A program made the position numbers and the translations under genes. From Stromatinia cepivora (taxonomy: Eukaryota; Ascomycota; Leotiomycetes; Helotiales; Sclerotiniaceae), in NCBI GenBank assembly GCA_014898415.1, contig RCTD01000018.1, forward strand, positions 625,001 through 689,000: DNA of 64,000 nt. The letters are read 5' to 3'. The notes below the pieces were generated by a model. It had not been told where the DNA came from and ran no database searches. It saw only the letters and a list, made by a program, of their open reading frames with translations. Shown here one piece after another: positions 49,940-61,422 of this stretch (the stretch's first letter is position 1; each line of letters opens with the position of its first letter).

Positions 49940-52900
49940 ATATAGGATATAAGATTTCTTGATCTAATCAAACTTATAGAAGGAAAAACATTTACCTTTC
50001 CTTATAATCTTTCGAAAAATGATTATATTTATCGATCAAGAATATTTATTGATTTTAAAGCAAATGGATTTGCTTTTATTAATACTATACTCCTTATTTG
50101 TTTATTTCCTATATTTAAACTAAGAATTATATTACTTGAAATTTCAATTGAAATTAAAGAGTATAATAATATATAAGGCTATATTATTATTCATTTTATA
50201 TTCCTTAATTTAATAATTGATGGTTGTAAACAATCTTTTGTTCTTTTCTTTATTATTGAATTAAAGAGTTATAATGTTATTTTAGATAGACTTTGATTAT
50301 CAGAGATTCGAATGAAATTCGATTGCTTTAATTGATGTTTCAAATAATCTAAAAAGAAACTTTATATCATTTTCTATTCGAATAATCTTCTTATTATTCA
50401 ATTATCCCTTTACAAACAAAAGATCGATCGATTAATCCAACAAGATATTGATCGACAAAATGATTAGTTCGAAGAATATTGGAATCGAAGAGATTCATAA
50501 TTGAACAGATCAATCGTAATTAATAATATATAATAAGAATCTTCAAATATAAATGTAATATAGATTTTTATTGAAAAGGAAGAAATCCTGATTCCTTTCA
50601 AATTCAATCCATCTTTTTTTCAATTAATTATATTACTATTATAGATTTACAAATGCCTCCCTTATATATCACCCGAAATCCTCGATCTATATATACTCAA
50701 ACCCAATAAATTCCAATTAGAATATAAAAGAAACAAATAAATTAAACTCTTTATTATTATTCTAAAAGAATTTGATAATATAATAAACTCCTGATGGAAC
50801 AAATGATATATAGAAGAAAGAGTACTAATTACTTTGATCGAATTCAAGAATATAAAAATTCGAAAAAAACTCAATCGAATATTGGCCGAAATCGATTTAG
50901 AATCTGAAATACCATTTGAATATCGATAATATCATCGAACCTTTTCCAAATATAAATCAAACATTTTGTCTTCTAATCGATCTTATAATTATAAAATTAT
51001 ATTAGAAAACGAAGAAGAATAAGCTTTACATTATAATCCACTTTATAAAATATCTTTGGAACAATTGGAAATCGTTAAAGAATATATTATGAATAATCTC
51101 AATAAAGATTTTATTAAACCCAATTAAGTTTTTTATATTATATTTATCTTATTCATTAAAAAACCTAATAATAATTTGAGATTCTATATAAACTTCAGAT
51201 TATTGAATTCCTTGACATATAAGGATCGATATCCCCTCCCTTTAATCGACGAAACACTTTCTCAACTTTCCGATACTAAGATCTTTACCAAACTCGATAT
51301 TCATCAAGCTTTCTATTATATAAAAATGGATCCTATTTCGAAAAAGTATACTATCTTTCGAACCTGATACAAATCATACAAATACAAGATCATATTATTC
51401 GGATTAACGAATGATTCTATAATTTATCAGTATTATATAAATAATATTCTATTCGATTACCTAGACATCTTTTATACAATATACCTCAACGATATTCTAA
51501 TCTATTTCGAGAACAAAGAAAAGTACCAAATTCATATTAAACTAATTCTCGAACGATTAGAAACTGCTGATCTATAAACAGATCTCAAGAAATACGAATT
51601 CAATATTACATATACCAAATACTTAGACTTTATTATCTTTACTAAAAAAATAAAAATAGACCCTGAAAAGATTAAAATAATTGAGAATTAGATCTTTCCA
51701 ATAATAATGAAAGGGATCCAATCATTCCTCAGTTTTTGTAATTTTTATTAACAGTTTATTAAGGATTATAATATAATAACGAAACCTTTCAACAAACTTA
51801 CTAAAACAAATATTAAATTCGTATTCAATAAAGTATACCAAAATATATTCAATATCTTAAAGAAAAAGCTTATCTCTATTTCGCTTCTGTAATATTATAA
51901 TCACTGATTTCCCTATATACTCGAAATAGATATATCCGATAGAATAATTACTAATATATTATTACAATAGTATAACAAAGATTGGTTTCCTATAACTTAT
52001 TTCTCCAAAACTATAATTATTGTTAAACTGAATTACAAAGTTCATAATAAAGAAATACTATCAATCATTCGATTTCTCAATTATTAGAAAATAAAACTTG
52101 CTAATTCATTATATAAAATCAAGATTTATACCGATTATAAAGTCTTCAAATATTTCATAATTATTAAGATTCTCAACGCGCAATAAATTCGCTGAATAAA
52201 AGTTCTAATCGATTATAATTTTATTATTATATATCGTCTTAAAAAAATAATTTTTTCGCCGATACTTTAATCCGTTGGATCAATGAATTGGATTTCCAAA
52301 ATTATACCAAAAAGAAGAATCGCCTTCAATAATTTATTAAAGATAACCAAATTAATATCGAAATCATAAAAAAAGCCTTATAAAAGTATTACCCAAACAA
52401 AACAACGATTATTAGTATCGATTTGAATGAAATCGCTCCTCGATTCGATTTAATTAATTATATCATCGAAGTAAATAAAATTATAAATAATTTATTAGTA
52501 CTTAGAATACAAATTATCTAAAATCATAAATATATATCATTTTAAAATAACCTTTTACTCTATAATAACCATCTGATGATACCTGATATCGATAATCTTC
52601 AAATTTATCTGATTTGTAAAGCTCATAATTCTGTTTCCATTGCTTATCCTAATATAAGCAAAATCTACTTTTTATTATCTCAACAATATTATTGGCCCAG
52701 AATATACAATATTGTAATCAGATATATATACAATTATTATATCTACAAATATAGTTCTGTTCTATATAATTGTACCCCCGATTTATTATATCTATTTCCA
52801 ATTCCTAATCGAATATAATAATATATCATTATAGATTATTACAGTTTTAATAAAAATAAATACAAATATAACAACATTTTAATCATTATTGATCGATTAA

Positions 52901-53220
52901 CGAAGCAAACTATTTTTATACCTTGTTACAAATCAATCGATACTCGAATTCAAGTACAATTATATTTCTATTATATATATCGATATTATAATCCCTTTGA
53001 TATTATAATATCAGATCGTAACCCCCAATTCATATTACAATTTTGAAAGGAATTCAGCAAAATCCTAGAAACCGATTTCAAATTATTTATTACTTATTAT
53101 TCCCAAATCGATAATCAAATTGAAATCTATAATCAATACTTTTAATAATAATTAAAATCATTTATTAATTATTATCAAAATGATTGATCAGAATTCCTAT
53201 TTATAATGGATTATATGTAA
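49940..53220 (+). pseudogene. Decayed pol of F, first part
   Basis: An aspartic protease appears near 50,040 as IFIDFKANGFAFINT (the D-S-G-A site altered). Reverse transcriptase runs about 51.0-51.7 kb: RFYINFRLLNSLT, KDRYPLPLIDE, FTKLDIHQAFYYIKM, and the catalytic YxDD as YLND near 51,484. RNase H lies about 51.8-52.2 kb (YFSKT, YTDYK). Integrase starts near 52,576 with the zinc-binding region reading ICKAHNS and QQYYWPRIYN, then the core IIIDRLTKQTIFIPC. Standard gypsy order; all parts carry RIP-type stops. Confidence 0.87.
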
Positions 53221-53240
53221 TTTACTTTTTTATATGATTC

Positions 53241-53426
53241 TGTTGGACAGACTTCGTAAGGGGGTGTATACACAAAACGCGTATGGGGTAAAGATGGTTC
53301 TATTATTCTGTCTAACCCCTTTGTATAACGGGGTTCTACTAATCTATATAGACGCTGCCATCCCACTTACGATGTGGGGGAAACACGTGATGGTGTCACG
53401 TGTTTCGTCAGTCATGTGTTCCAACA
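53241..53426 (-). repeat. Undecayed solo LTR of the copia E family
   Basis: 186 bp, TGTTGGACAGAC...GTGTTCCAACA, with exact 5-bp duplications GATTC (53236-53240 and 53427-53431), inserted in the integrase of F. Almost free of RIP changes although surrounded by saturated DNA. It either arrived after F decayed or was too short to be recognised. Confidence 0.94.
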
Positions 53427-53431
53427 GATTC

Positions 53432-54130
53432 TTTAGAAGGGCTTATACTTTACGAAACTCTATATAGGTATATATTGAAATATGTATAAGAATGGAAGGA
53501 AGATATTAATAAGCTAATAAATGATATGAATATGTATAATATCTATATATATATAAAATGTAATAAATTAATTTTCGTATAAATAAAAGAAAATCTATTG
53601 TATATCCAAACCAAGATATCGAAATCCACGAATATTCATCAACATAAAATCGATTTCGATATCGGAGATTATATATAATTCAATATAAAGAATTATTCTA
53701 TCCAAAGATTATCCAAAAAATTGGACTTCCCAATTCAAGGAAGATTCAAAATCATTAATCGATCTGGGAACTCTTTTAAATTCGAACTCCCGATTACAAT
53801 GAAAATTCATTCTGTTTTCCCTCCAAATCAATTATACAAAGCATATAACAATCCTCTTCTTAATTAAATATTCAAACCACCTTCATCTATTAATATAATT
53901 GATAATTCAGAATAGAAAATAAAGAAAATCCTAACAATAAAGAAAGTACAAAAAACCCTATTATACAAAGTCTCATAGCTTAATAACAATACCAATCTTA
54001 TCTGATATCCTATTTCCGATCTTAAAACATTACTGAATCTCCTATGCGATTTTCACCTAACCAATCCAACATTGCTTAATCCTTTCAATCGATTAATTGA
54101 TTGAATAAAGTTCTATAAAAACAGAAAAGA
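53432..54130 (+). pseudogene. Integrase C-terminus and probable chromodomain of F
   Basis: The frame continues after the solo LTR with FRRAYTLRNSI. Near 53.88-54.12 kb a decayed chromodomain-like pattern (ILTIKKVQKTLLYKV, then a Leu/Phe-rich tail) follows the integrase, as in chromoviruses, where it targets integration to heterochromatin. The domain call is tentative because of decay. Confidence 0.5.
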
Positions 54131-54862
54131 TAATTATAATTATATAGATAACGATTTATCTATAAAATTAAGGAAAAGAAAAGTATTCTTCAATTCAGCA
54201 GATTAGATATTATGATTTTATAATAATACATATATATACAATTGTGAAAAGATCGAAAACCTATACAAATTCGAAGGAATTTGATTATATATATATATAG
54301 CCCGAGTTCCATACAACAGACGAACTACCATCACCAAAACAATACGAAAGCAATATATTTCAAAAAACTTATACCTATAATCATTTCAAAAATCATGCAA
54401 AGGGAAATTTGAATATAATAAAAACGAAATGTAATATTACCCCTATCGATTTCATTCAATTTAATTGATTTGATCAATTTGGTCGATTAATTTAATCGAT
54501 TTCAAAATTAATCATATTAATCATCCATTATTATTATATCATAATTCAACCTTTTTCCCTTTTCTATTGAAACTTTTTTCTTTCAAAGATTCTCCAAATC
54601 AAAGAGAATACAAATCAATATTAATTTAACCAATTGATAAACAATTTAATCGATTTGATTAATTTATTTGTTATTTTGGTCAATTTGGTCGATAATTTTG
54701 GTCAATTTGGTTAATTTCCAATAAATTAACCAAATCAACCAAAATAACCAATCTAATTGATTTAAAGCTTATAAACCTTTACAAAACCTGATTTCTGATG
54801 AAATAACAATAAAACAAAAAAATGAAATGCTCGAGGGCAAGCTTTTCCGAAGGGGAAAATAG
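54131..54862. other. 3' untranslated part of F with polypurine tract
   Basis: Non-coding AT-rich DNA with GATTTAATTGATTTG-like short repeats (about 54.46-54.78 kb), ending in CGAAGGGGAAAATAG beside the LTR, the probable plus-strand primer site. Confidence 0.6.
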
Positions 54863-55144
54863 TATTACAAATCGTAAACCATAGAAAACTAACTATATAA
54901 TACCTCTTATCTCCTATATCAATTTATAAACTAATCATTCGTATATATATATTACGAATTATATGATTTAATATAGTAAAATAGTAACCCTAATAATGTA
55001 TATATATAATTCTATAATCTACAAATGGATATTTGTATATATATATCTAATCGCTTTTTACAAGCCATAATTCTTCAATTGTAGATTCTAAGAAATATAA
55101 TTGACCCTGTTTATTCAGCTCTACTACAGCTCTTGTGCGTCACA
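54863..55144 (+). repeat. 3' LTR of F
   Basis: 282 bp. The inner start has decayed to TATTACAAATCG; the outer end is intact (CTCTTGTGCGTCACA). Followed by ACTAC. Confidence 0.93.
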
Positions 55145-55173
55145 ACTACTGTCAACCCTCCTTGTGACATATG

Positions 55174-55603
55174 TACGGAGATTGATGGGGTAAGTATTGT
55201 AAGACACACCAAAAAATGACTGTGCTTGGTTCTACAAATAAGGGTTCTAACCAATAATATCATTATACTGATTGAAAATTTGTATAATGAAATCTAAATG
55301 ATTAAATTATTATAAATTCTTAATTATCTATTTAAAATTATTCAAAATCTTTAATTTTTCATTCAAAAATCTATTTTAAAGTTATTAAAAAAGATTCTAT
55401 AAATTCTAAAAACCCCAAAATCATTAAATTATTGAGATTTTATTGAAATCCTCGAAATATAATCAAAATTTTCAAAATTCGAAATTTGAAGGAAGAGTAG
55501 CTCAATATCTATTCAAGTTATATAAAACGGTATCAAAAGACGGGAAAAACAGCGATATGTGGGTAAAAAATGTCTTATAATACTTACCCCATCAACCTCC
55601 GTA
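55174..55603. mobile_element. MITE copy 2 (430 bp, RIP-decayed interior)
   Basis: 33-bp ends at 55174-55206 and 55571-55603, nearly perfect inverted repeats. TA flanks both ends. The interior aligns with copy 1 but with C-to-T and G-to-A changes and small deletions. Confidence 0.8.
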
Positions 55604-56440
55604 GTTGATCATCAAGCTCTTGAGCCGATTTCTCGTTTGCTCTAAATGAATTTATCGGAAAATATCTTTCCGACAAAATCAATTGTATATTCAATTCCAT
55701 ACTCAAATTTCTACTTTGATATATTATTTATATAAACAAAAAGGATATCTATTTTATATTATAAAAATCTTTCGATAGTATAAATATTATTTCGGTAATA
55801 TAAAAAAAAAATTAATAAAAAAAAATATTTATATCATAAATAAAATCTTTAATTTTGTTTTAGAATTCGATTTATTTAATTAATAATTCGATATAGTTTA
55901 TTTATAAAATATAAATAAATTAATAATATTTGAAAGTATATATTCTTTGTAAAATAATTAAATTTCAAATTATAATGATTTTATTTTAGATGGTATAGAA
56001 TAATAGAAAATAATCGATTCTACTCACTAAACTATCTCTTTTTCAGGATTTAGAGTGAAGTAAAAAATGATACTAGTTTTGGATTATTGAGAGTTATGAG
56101 CATAATTGGGAAGGAAATTTTGGAATTATCATGATATACGCCTGGAGGCTCAAATGGTTCTTGGAGGAGCTTGGCCTTTATCGAGCCAATTAAACTCTGT
56201 GGGATGTGATTGCGTACTTACGGAGTATTTGCTTTGTACACTTGACATGGTTTGAAAATTAATGCTTATTTGACGCCTGATAATGTTACGATGTTCAATT
56301 TTTCATCAGATGAACCATAACAACTAACTATATCTTACCCGCCTCTAATATTGATTTGCTTTAGTTCAATACATATTAATATTAATATTCATATGAATTT
56401 TCTTTTTCTTTGATAGGTTCCACAACCAAAAGTAATAAAC
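55604..56440. other. AT-rich tail and transition to genic DNA
   Basis: AT-saturated to about 56,040, then balanced. No gene seen. This is the edge of the transposon compartment. Confidence 0.5.
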
Positions 56441-57039
56441 TACAGTATTATTAGGTCTTTACGGCAAAACACTCACTCCACTCTTTTGCATCTCCGATTC
56501 GCATCTCGCTCTGCCTTGTCTTTGTCATTGTCCGTCATGCCGCCCTCGATCCCACTTGCATCCACTCGCACCATCTTTCCCACGTGTACGGCCCGGTCTA
56601 ATCACCCTTCCATCTAAGCTTCCTCGCTCTAAGAATGTCAATTAGTCTTACTTTTTGGCCCCATTTCAACCAATCGCAACTTATGAAACCGGTTCACACC
56701 CAATTCAAACTTCGCGATTATTTCCCAAAAGAGTTATCATCATTTTTGAGACTACCTACCTAACACATATCGCCGCAACGTGCACAAACCAAACCACACC
56801 TAGACATTACCATACCGTAACGTCCCCATGAGTAACATATTTTATACTTGATTAAAATATTTTTCAGTGGGAAAAAACAATAGTAATAATAATGCACTCA
56901 TCCCCACCGATCATACTTTCTTGAAGATCTTGTTAAACCTATTACATTCTTCATCATCATTTCTTTGAAGGTTTGCATTTTTATAAGAATGAATGATTTT
57001 CCCGTTGGTGTTTCATTAATATCTACATTGGCATCTCTT

Positions 57040-57048
57040 TATATAAAA
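57040..57048 (+). promoter_or_regulatory. TATA box candidate for the C2H2 gene
   Basis: TATATAAAA, about 260 bp before the chosen ATG. It implies a long leader containing the upstream ORF at 57212. Confidence 0.35.
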
Positions 57049-57211
57049 CGAGTGTTGGGAGTTCTATCACAACTTCATCGCTTGGAACTATATTGCTATT
57101 GCAATAATTCAGAACGAATATAATATTGGATCGGAAGTTTTTGTCATTTATCACCAATCATTTTTCGGATGTTCTTTTTGCTTTTTCTTCATCGTCAGAT
57201 CGCTGCATCAC

Positions 57212-57307
57212 ATGAAACGGCGTACCGCTGTTTTGGGAAAAGAATCTCGTGTTAATCTTATTATTCGAAGTTATCTTATATCACGCCCTCCAACCAAAGC
57301 GCCCTAA
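57212..57307 (+). promoter_or_regulatory. Upstream ORF overlapping the C2H2 start
   Basis: A 31-codon frame, MKRRTAVLGK..., whose TAA shares its last base with the main ATG (TAATG at 57305-57309). Such stop-start overlap can allow or restrict re-initiation. It could be chance if the true first exon lies elsewhere. Confidence 0.35.
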
Positions 57308-58417
57308 TGGTGACCACCATCCACGCTCGAATCTTTCGCCACAGTTATAGTCAAGGGCACGAAATAAAACATTCAGTTAGTCATCAGTCGAGAAGAACAG
57401 AGCGAGAGAGTTCATTACCGAGAAGAATGGACAGGGAGAGCTCCCTCCCGCCAACCACCTGCAGTAGAGGTCATACGCACCCACCTTGGAATACTTCAGG
57501 TGTATTGAGGATAGCGAAATGTGAAAGTGTGTGTGGATTCTGTATGAAGGAGACAGATACAGCTGCGAAGTTGAGGAAACATGTTGCGATTCATATCAAA
57601 AATGAAAGACTTAATCTGACGATAGCGGAGGCTGCTAGTGGGAGAGGAAGATTGTAAGATTTACTGTCTTGGCGGACTTTTCCCTGCAAAAATTTGTCAA
57701 CATGAAAATGCTGCAACACTTGCTAACAAATCGCATAGAGAAGTTCCAACTCACAAATCTTCATATGATACATCAGGATCTTCATCACAGGGCCATATAA
57801 CGCCTTTGGAGGATGAACATCCCCAACTCACATATTCATCACATACGCCTACCTATTCAACGTACTCTTCCGCATCCCTCACACCATCACCATCAACATA
57901 CACAAGTATAGCTCAACGATCTCTGGCAACATCATCCTCCAGCTATGATACATACACCTCGCGTCGCTCCCCCTCCAGTGCAAGTGCCCTGTCCTACTCC
58001 GCCGCTCCCAGCCCAAGCAGCGCCTCCGCGCTGTCAAACTACCGTTCCTTAGCCCAAGGCTCAACTCACACCCTCACGGATCCTTTCTCCTCCCTGCGTT
58101 CTCATGCCTTGCGCACAAAATTCGAGTGGACAGTCATAACCCCTTCCGAAGGCTTCACCATCCTCGATTACTGCAAATCCATGTCTCAAGCTAGTAGCGA
58201 GCAGGTTCCGTGCTATAACCGCGAAACGCTGTTTGATGAAGAGTGGCAAAGCCACATGAGGGATATTCATGGCGTTTATCTGATATGGCCGGAAACCTGG
58301 ATGAAAAGGGTAGAGGTGTTAGATTTAGAGGGGGTTGGGGGAGGGATTGAGGGCGTTAACGATCTAGTTATGGAGGGAAAGACAATGGAAAATTGGGGGC
58401 TTTTGGGAAATGAATGA
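57307..58417 (+). CDS. C2H2 zinc-finger protein, one intron
   Basis: Exon 1 57307-57653, intron 57654-57738 (85 bp; GTAAGA donor, TGCTAAC branch site at 57721, TAG acceptor), exon 2 57739-58417; 341 aa. Splicing joins two frames that otherwise overlap out of phase. Residues 76-96 form a classical finger (C76-x2-C79-x12-H92-x3-H96) in the context CGFCMKETD...LRKHVAIH, reminiscent of single-finger C2H2 proteins common in Pezizomycotina. A long Ser/Thr/Pro/Tyr-rich linker follows, then a second, incomplete finger-like piece (PCYNRETLFDEEW then SHMRDIH), then an acidic Gly-rich tail. Probably nuclear; DNA binding is inferred, not shown. The start is uncertain: -3 is C, an in-frame stop lies at 57253, and a further 5' exon is possible. 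Confidence 0.78.
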
Positions 58418-60400
58418 CACTTTAAGGGGGCATTTATGATTGAATTCAGAATTTGATGGGAATGGATTGGAAAAACAATAAATACTGGATAAAGTACCAG
58501 GACGGCATGGAATTAGGGAAATATACGGGATTCAATAACTTGTACACGCAAGCATGGCGTTTTGGGTTAAGAATCGGAAGGAAAGGGAATGCATTAGAAA
58601 ATGGAAAGGTCGTAAGGCAAGGCCCAGGCGTGCACTGATTATTTCATTATGATTTTCATCCGTAAGATGGTTATTCTCATATTCTGTAATGATACGAATA
58701 TGAAGATGAAGGCAGGATGAATACATAAATACATGAAACAAATCTTCAATTAGATCTACTTCGTGGTATTGAATAATAGTTATCAATATATATAACCATC
58801 AGGCTTCGATTTCTCATATATGGCAGTGAATAGCTCACATTACACACTAGCATGCGGCAAGCAAGGCACCGTATCTATTCTAGCGGCGCTCTACTCCGGT
58901 GTGAGGTGCTCTTGGATGGCCTATTAATCACCAATCGCTGACACGAAAAACTGATAGAGCCTTTTGGTACCTAACTGCGAATAGGGTGTATATTCTTCGC
59001 TTCACCGTAGTACCTAAAATTTCGATATCGGATCACTTCAACAGATGTCTATCAGTCTGAACATGCTTCAAACGCATTTTCCCTCCGGAGATCTCTTCAT
59101 TGTGCAGATGCTACGGTTACCGCGACAGTATACATTCAAACCCATGCTAAGTTCCCGCTAGATATCCTTTACCTTCCGGGTTCCTTGTTAAGGGAATGCG
59201 AATGAAAACTGAGCTTAGCACCGGGGGAATCCTTGGAATAGTTTCCTTGATAGGTCCTTGGGATGGAGTTTTTTGATACTATGTAAGCCAAATCGGAGAA
59301 TGTCGCGATGAGTCTTCTTATCACTAAGGAATACTTCTGGCACATAGCTAGCAAGAGACGATGGTCTTGCAATGGTTTCCCCGATACCTTTCTGGGATGG
59401 ATGAAGTTTATCAAGATGTAAGCTAAGGAAGATCGAGCGTCCCGCTTTCTTCTTGGGAAGACTAGGAGAAGGGCTAGAACACTTTGCGGCTCGGAAATCT
59501 AATTTACTTGGCTTTACTTTGAGGTTGTCGGCTGCAAGATACGAGTGACATTGTCTTCTAAGTCATATGTAAGGAGGCAAAGGATTCAAGAAGTGAGGTT
59601 GCTAGAGACTGGAATCAGGAGGCTATTCTTCAAGTTTCCGACATGGAGATTACCGCTCAGTAGACTTTAATCATCACCTCTGGCGCCATGACATGAATTT
59701 AATTTCGAACCCTCAAGGAATTCCCTCAGACCCTTCCATTGATTCTTCTAGAGCTTTTCTTCTTCAAACTACTGATTGTTCTCACTAGAAGAACAATATT
59801 AAGGAGACAATACTAAGGGGGTTCGCTTAAAAATCCTTTCGCCTTCATGTTCCTTTGATACTTTTGGCGAGAACTTTGAAGATTGAATAGCTTCATGAAT
59901 TTTCTCACGATCTTTGAGACATGGCTATGGCTCTCAAAAGTCTTTTGACGAGGAGAACAAGAGCAAGAAGTTGCTTATCAGTTTTCCCATCTTCGATAAT
60001 GGAGATTATGGATTTTTGAAGGGAGGAAATGCCTTCTGAAGCGGAGATTGGTCAACTGGGTCTGTTTCCCTTGTTGGTTTCTTGGCGCTAGAGAACAATG
60101 TTAAGGGTTCCGGACACAATGTTAAGGATGGATAGCTTCATTTTAATGTATGATTCCCTTTCACGCGATCAGAGAATCAATCTCCGCTCGAGAACGGATC
60201 CTCCGAATTTCCTTGTTGAGTAATTTGAAAGCGAAAATCCAGATGACATTTTCCTTCGAAATGTCTTCGAGAAGCTAAGATGAGGATTCCCTTCACTCAC
60301 TCCCTCTCCTTTACCATTGACCTGCCACACTACTCCACCCTCCTGATTCAAGACCCAGCCTTCTTTGTCTCGACCTGAACAACTCCCATGTCCTCTCCAA
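58418..60400. other. Intergenic DNA with weak internal repeats
   Basis: GC-balanced, with no convincing gene. Two similar segments at about 59231-59300 and 59367-59437 share TGGGATGGA...GATGTAAGC-type order, and GAACAATrTTAAGG recurs at about 59790 and 60095. The 58453-58638 frame is probably 3' UTR of the C2H2 gene or chance. Confidence 0.4.
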
Positions 60401-60408
60401 AATCCCAC

Positions 60409-60415
60409 TATAAAA
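60409..60415 (+). promoter_or_regulatory. TATA box of the GPGRGC gene
   Basis: TATAAAA, 112 bp before the ATG, followed by a T/C-rich tract (60444-60455) and an A/C-rich leader, the usual build of a strongly expressed fungal promoter. Confidence 0.6.
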
Positions 60416-60526
60416 ACCCCTCTTCCATCCCTCATATCTCGATTTTTTTTTCTTCACCAAGTCACATTCACTTAAATACAATCTTTCACCAAAAAAACCA
60501 AAACCCACCCCAATAAATCAATCAAA

Positions 60527-60700
60527 ATGCAAGGACCAGGACGCGGATGCACTCTCCAAAAGGCCGCCGGCCCAGGACGTGGATGCAATGTTCAGAAGGG
60601 ACCAGGACGTGGATGCAATGTCCAGAAGACCGCCGGACCAGGACGTGGTTGCAACATTCAACGTGGCCCAGGCCGTGGTTGCTCCGTTCAGAAGGCATAA
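60527..60700 (+). CDS. 57-residue GPGRGCxxQK repeat protein
   Basis: ATG 60527 in context ATCAAAATG, stop TAA 60698-60700, no intron. After Met-Gln the protein is five copies of a ten-residue unit, consensus GPGRGCNVQK, at residues 3-12, 15-24, 25-34, 37-46 and 47-56. Copies 2-3 and 4-5 are paired, with Ala-Ala or Thr-Ala spacers. One Cys per unit (8, 20, 30, 42, 52), ten Arg/Lys and no acidic residue, so it is strongly basic. No signal peptide, membrane segment or kexin site. Regular spacing of single Cys could suit metal or thiol chemistry, and the basic Gly-Pro-Gly-Arg turns could bind nucleic acid; both are guesses. The codons (GGA, CCA, CGT, AAG, CAG) and compact TATA promoter suggest high expression. 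I do not recognise the family. Confidence 0.82.
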   Translation: MQGPGRGCTLQKAAGPGRGCNVQKGPGRGCNVQKTAGPGRGCNIQRGPGRGCSVQKA

Positions 60701-60718
60701 ATGTCTCACTTGAGACAT
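60701..60718 (+). terminator. Perfect hairpin directly after the GPGRGC stop codon
   Basis: ATGTCTCA-CT-TGAGACAT: an 8-bp stem with a 2-base spacer starting on the base after TAA. A role in mRNA 3' processing, stability or read-through is possible but not shown, and a 2-base loop would need the stem to open slightly. It may also act as a DNA palindrome. Confidence 0.4.
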
Positions 60719-61386
60719 TCTTGAGGAAGAGATAGATCAGAGGGATATACGACTTCCAATTTTTCTTCGATCGACACCAACGCTAGCTACTCTTGCGAAG
60801 CACAAGTTTTGCCCACGACCGCGAATCGGAAAAAGGAGATGGGAGATATCCTCGACAATTATTACATATCTATCCGCACATTATACATACTATGCACCTC
60901 CTCACGCTACCTGCGCAAACGAACGCTCAATATAGAAGATGGGTTTTCAAAAAAACATAGACAAATAAAGTAGAAAAGATTTTTTTTCAGCAGTATGGAC
61001 GACACACAGTTCATACAGCACCACATTCATTACGGTCATAACACCACTTTGGCCCCAACTTTCCACTTCGATTTCAGGTACATATATACACCTCCACCAT
61101 TATTACATTTCAACTATACATAATCGCAATGAGTCGATGTGATTGATCATCATATCGTTTTCGTTCTGCGCTATTGCGATATGTGGGGCGAGGAATTTTC
61201 GGACAAGCTTGATGACTTCTTTCGGTTACGTACTTGGAAGAGGGAATTTCGGAAATTTCTGTTTGCTCGATATTTTGAGATTAGGGCGTTGCTGTCTATT
61301 TTGATGGTGATGCGCCTTTTTTATACTTGAGGGAATCAAACTCTTATTTTGCTTTCTCTATACTATGCCTTCTTTTTGGACTTTAA

Positions 61387-61422
61387 ATGTGATGTGATGT
61401 GATGTGATGTGATGTGATGTGA
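61387..61422. repeat. GATGT microsatellite
   Basis: Six perfect GATGT units (61391-61420) with partial units on both sides. Confidence 0.95.

Larger units (their letters stand above)
47624..55144 (+). mobile_element. Ty3/gypsy chromovirus-like element F
   Basis: 7521 bp including two later solo LTRs, with 282-bp LTRs and a 5-bp duplication ACTAC. Plus-strand order is gag region, protease, reverse transcriptase, RNase H, integrase, a probable chromodomain, a polypurine tract GAAGGGGAAAA and the 3' LTR. Integrase after reverse transcriptase defines Ty3/gypsy. RIP-type stops throughout. Removing the solo LTRs and their duplications leaves about 7.04 kb, a normal size. Confidence 0.93.

Noticed and set aside
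53234..53467. 77-codon ORF with good GC content
   Set aside because: It is the copia E solo LTR plus flanking gypsy sequence, not a gene.
60518..60735. Overlapping ORFs on the minus strand and in another plus frame at the GPGRGC gene
   Set aside because: Shadows of the 30-bp repeat; only the 60527 frame has a good start context, a promoter and regular Cys spacing.
60995..61123. 42-codon ORF (MDDTQFIQHHIHYG...) after a TTTTTTTTCAG acceptor-like tract
   Set aside because: Too short, with no partner exon or domain that I could support.
61139..61330. 63-codon ORF
   Set aside because: No recognisable domain, promoter or splice partner.
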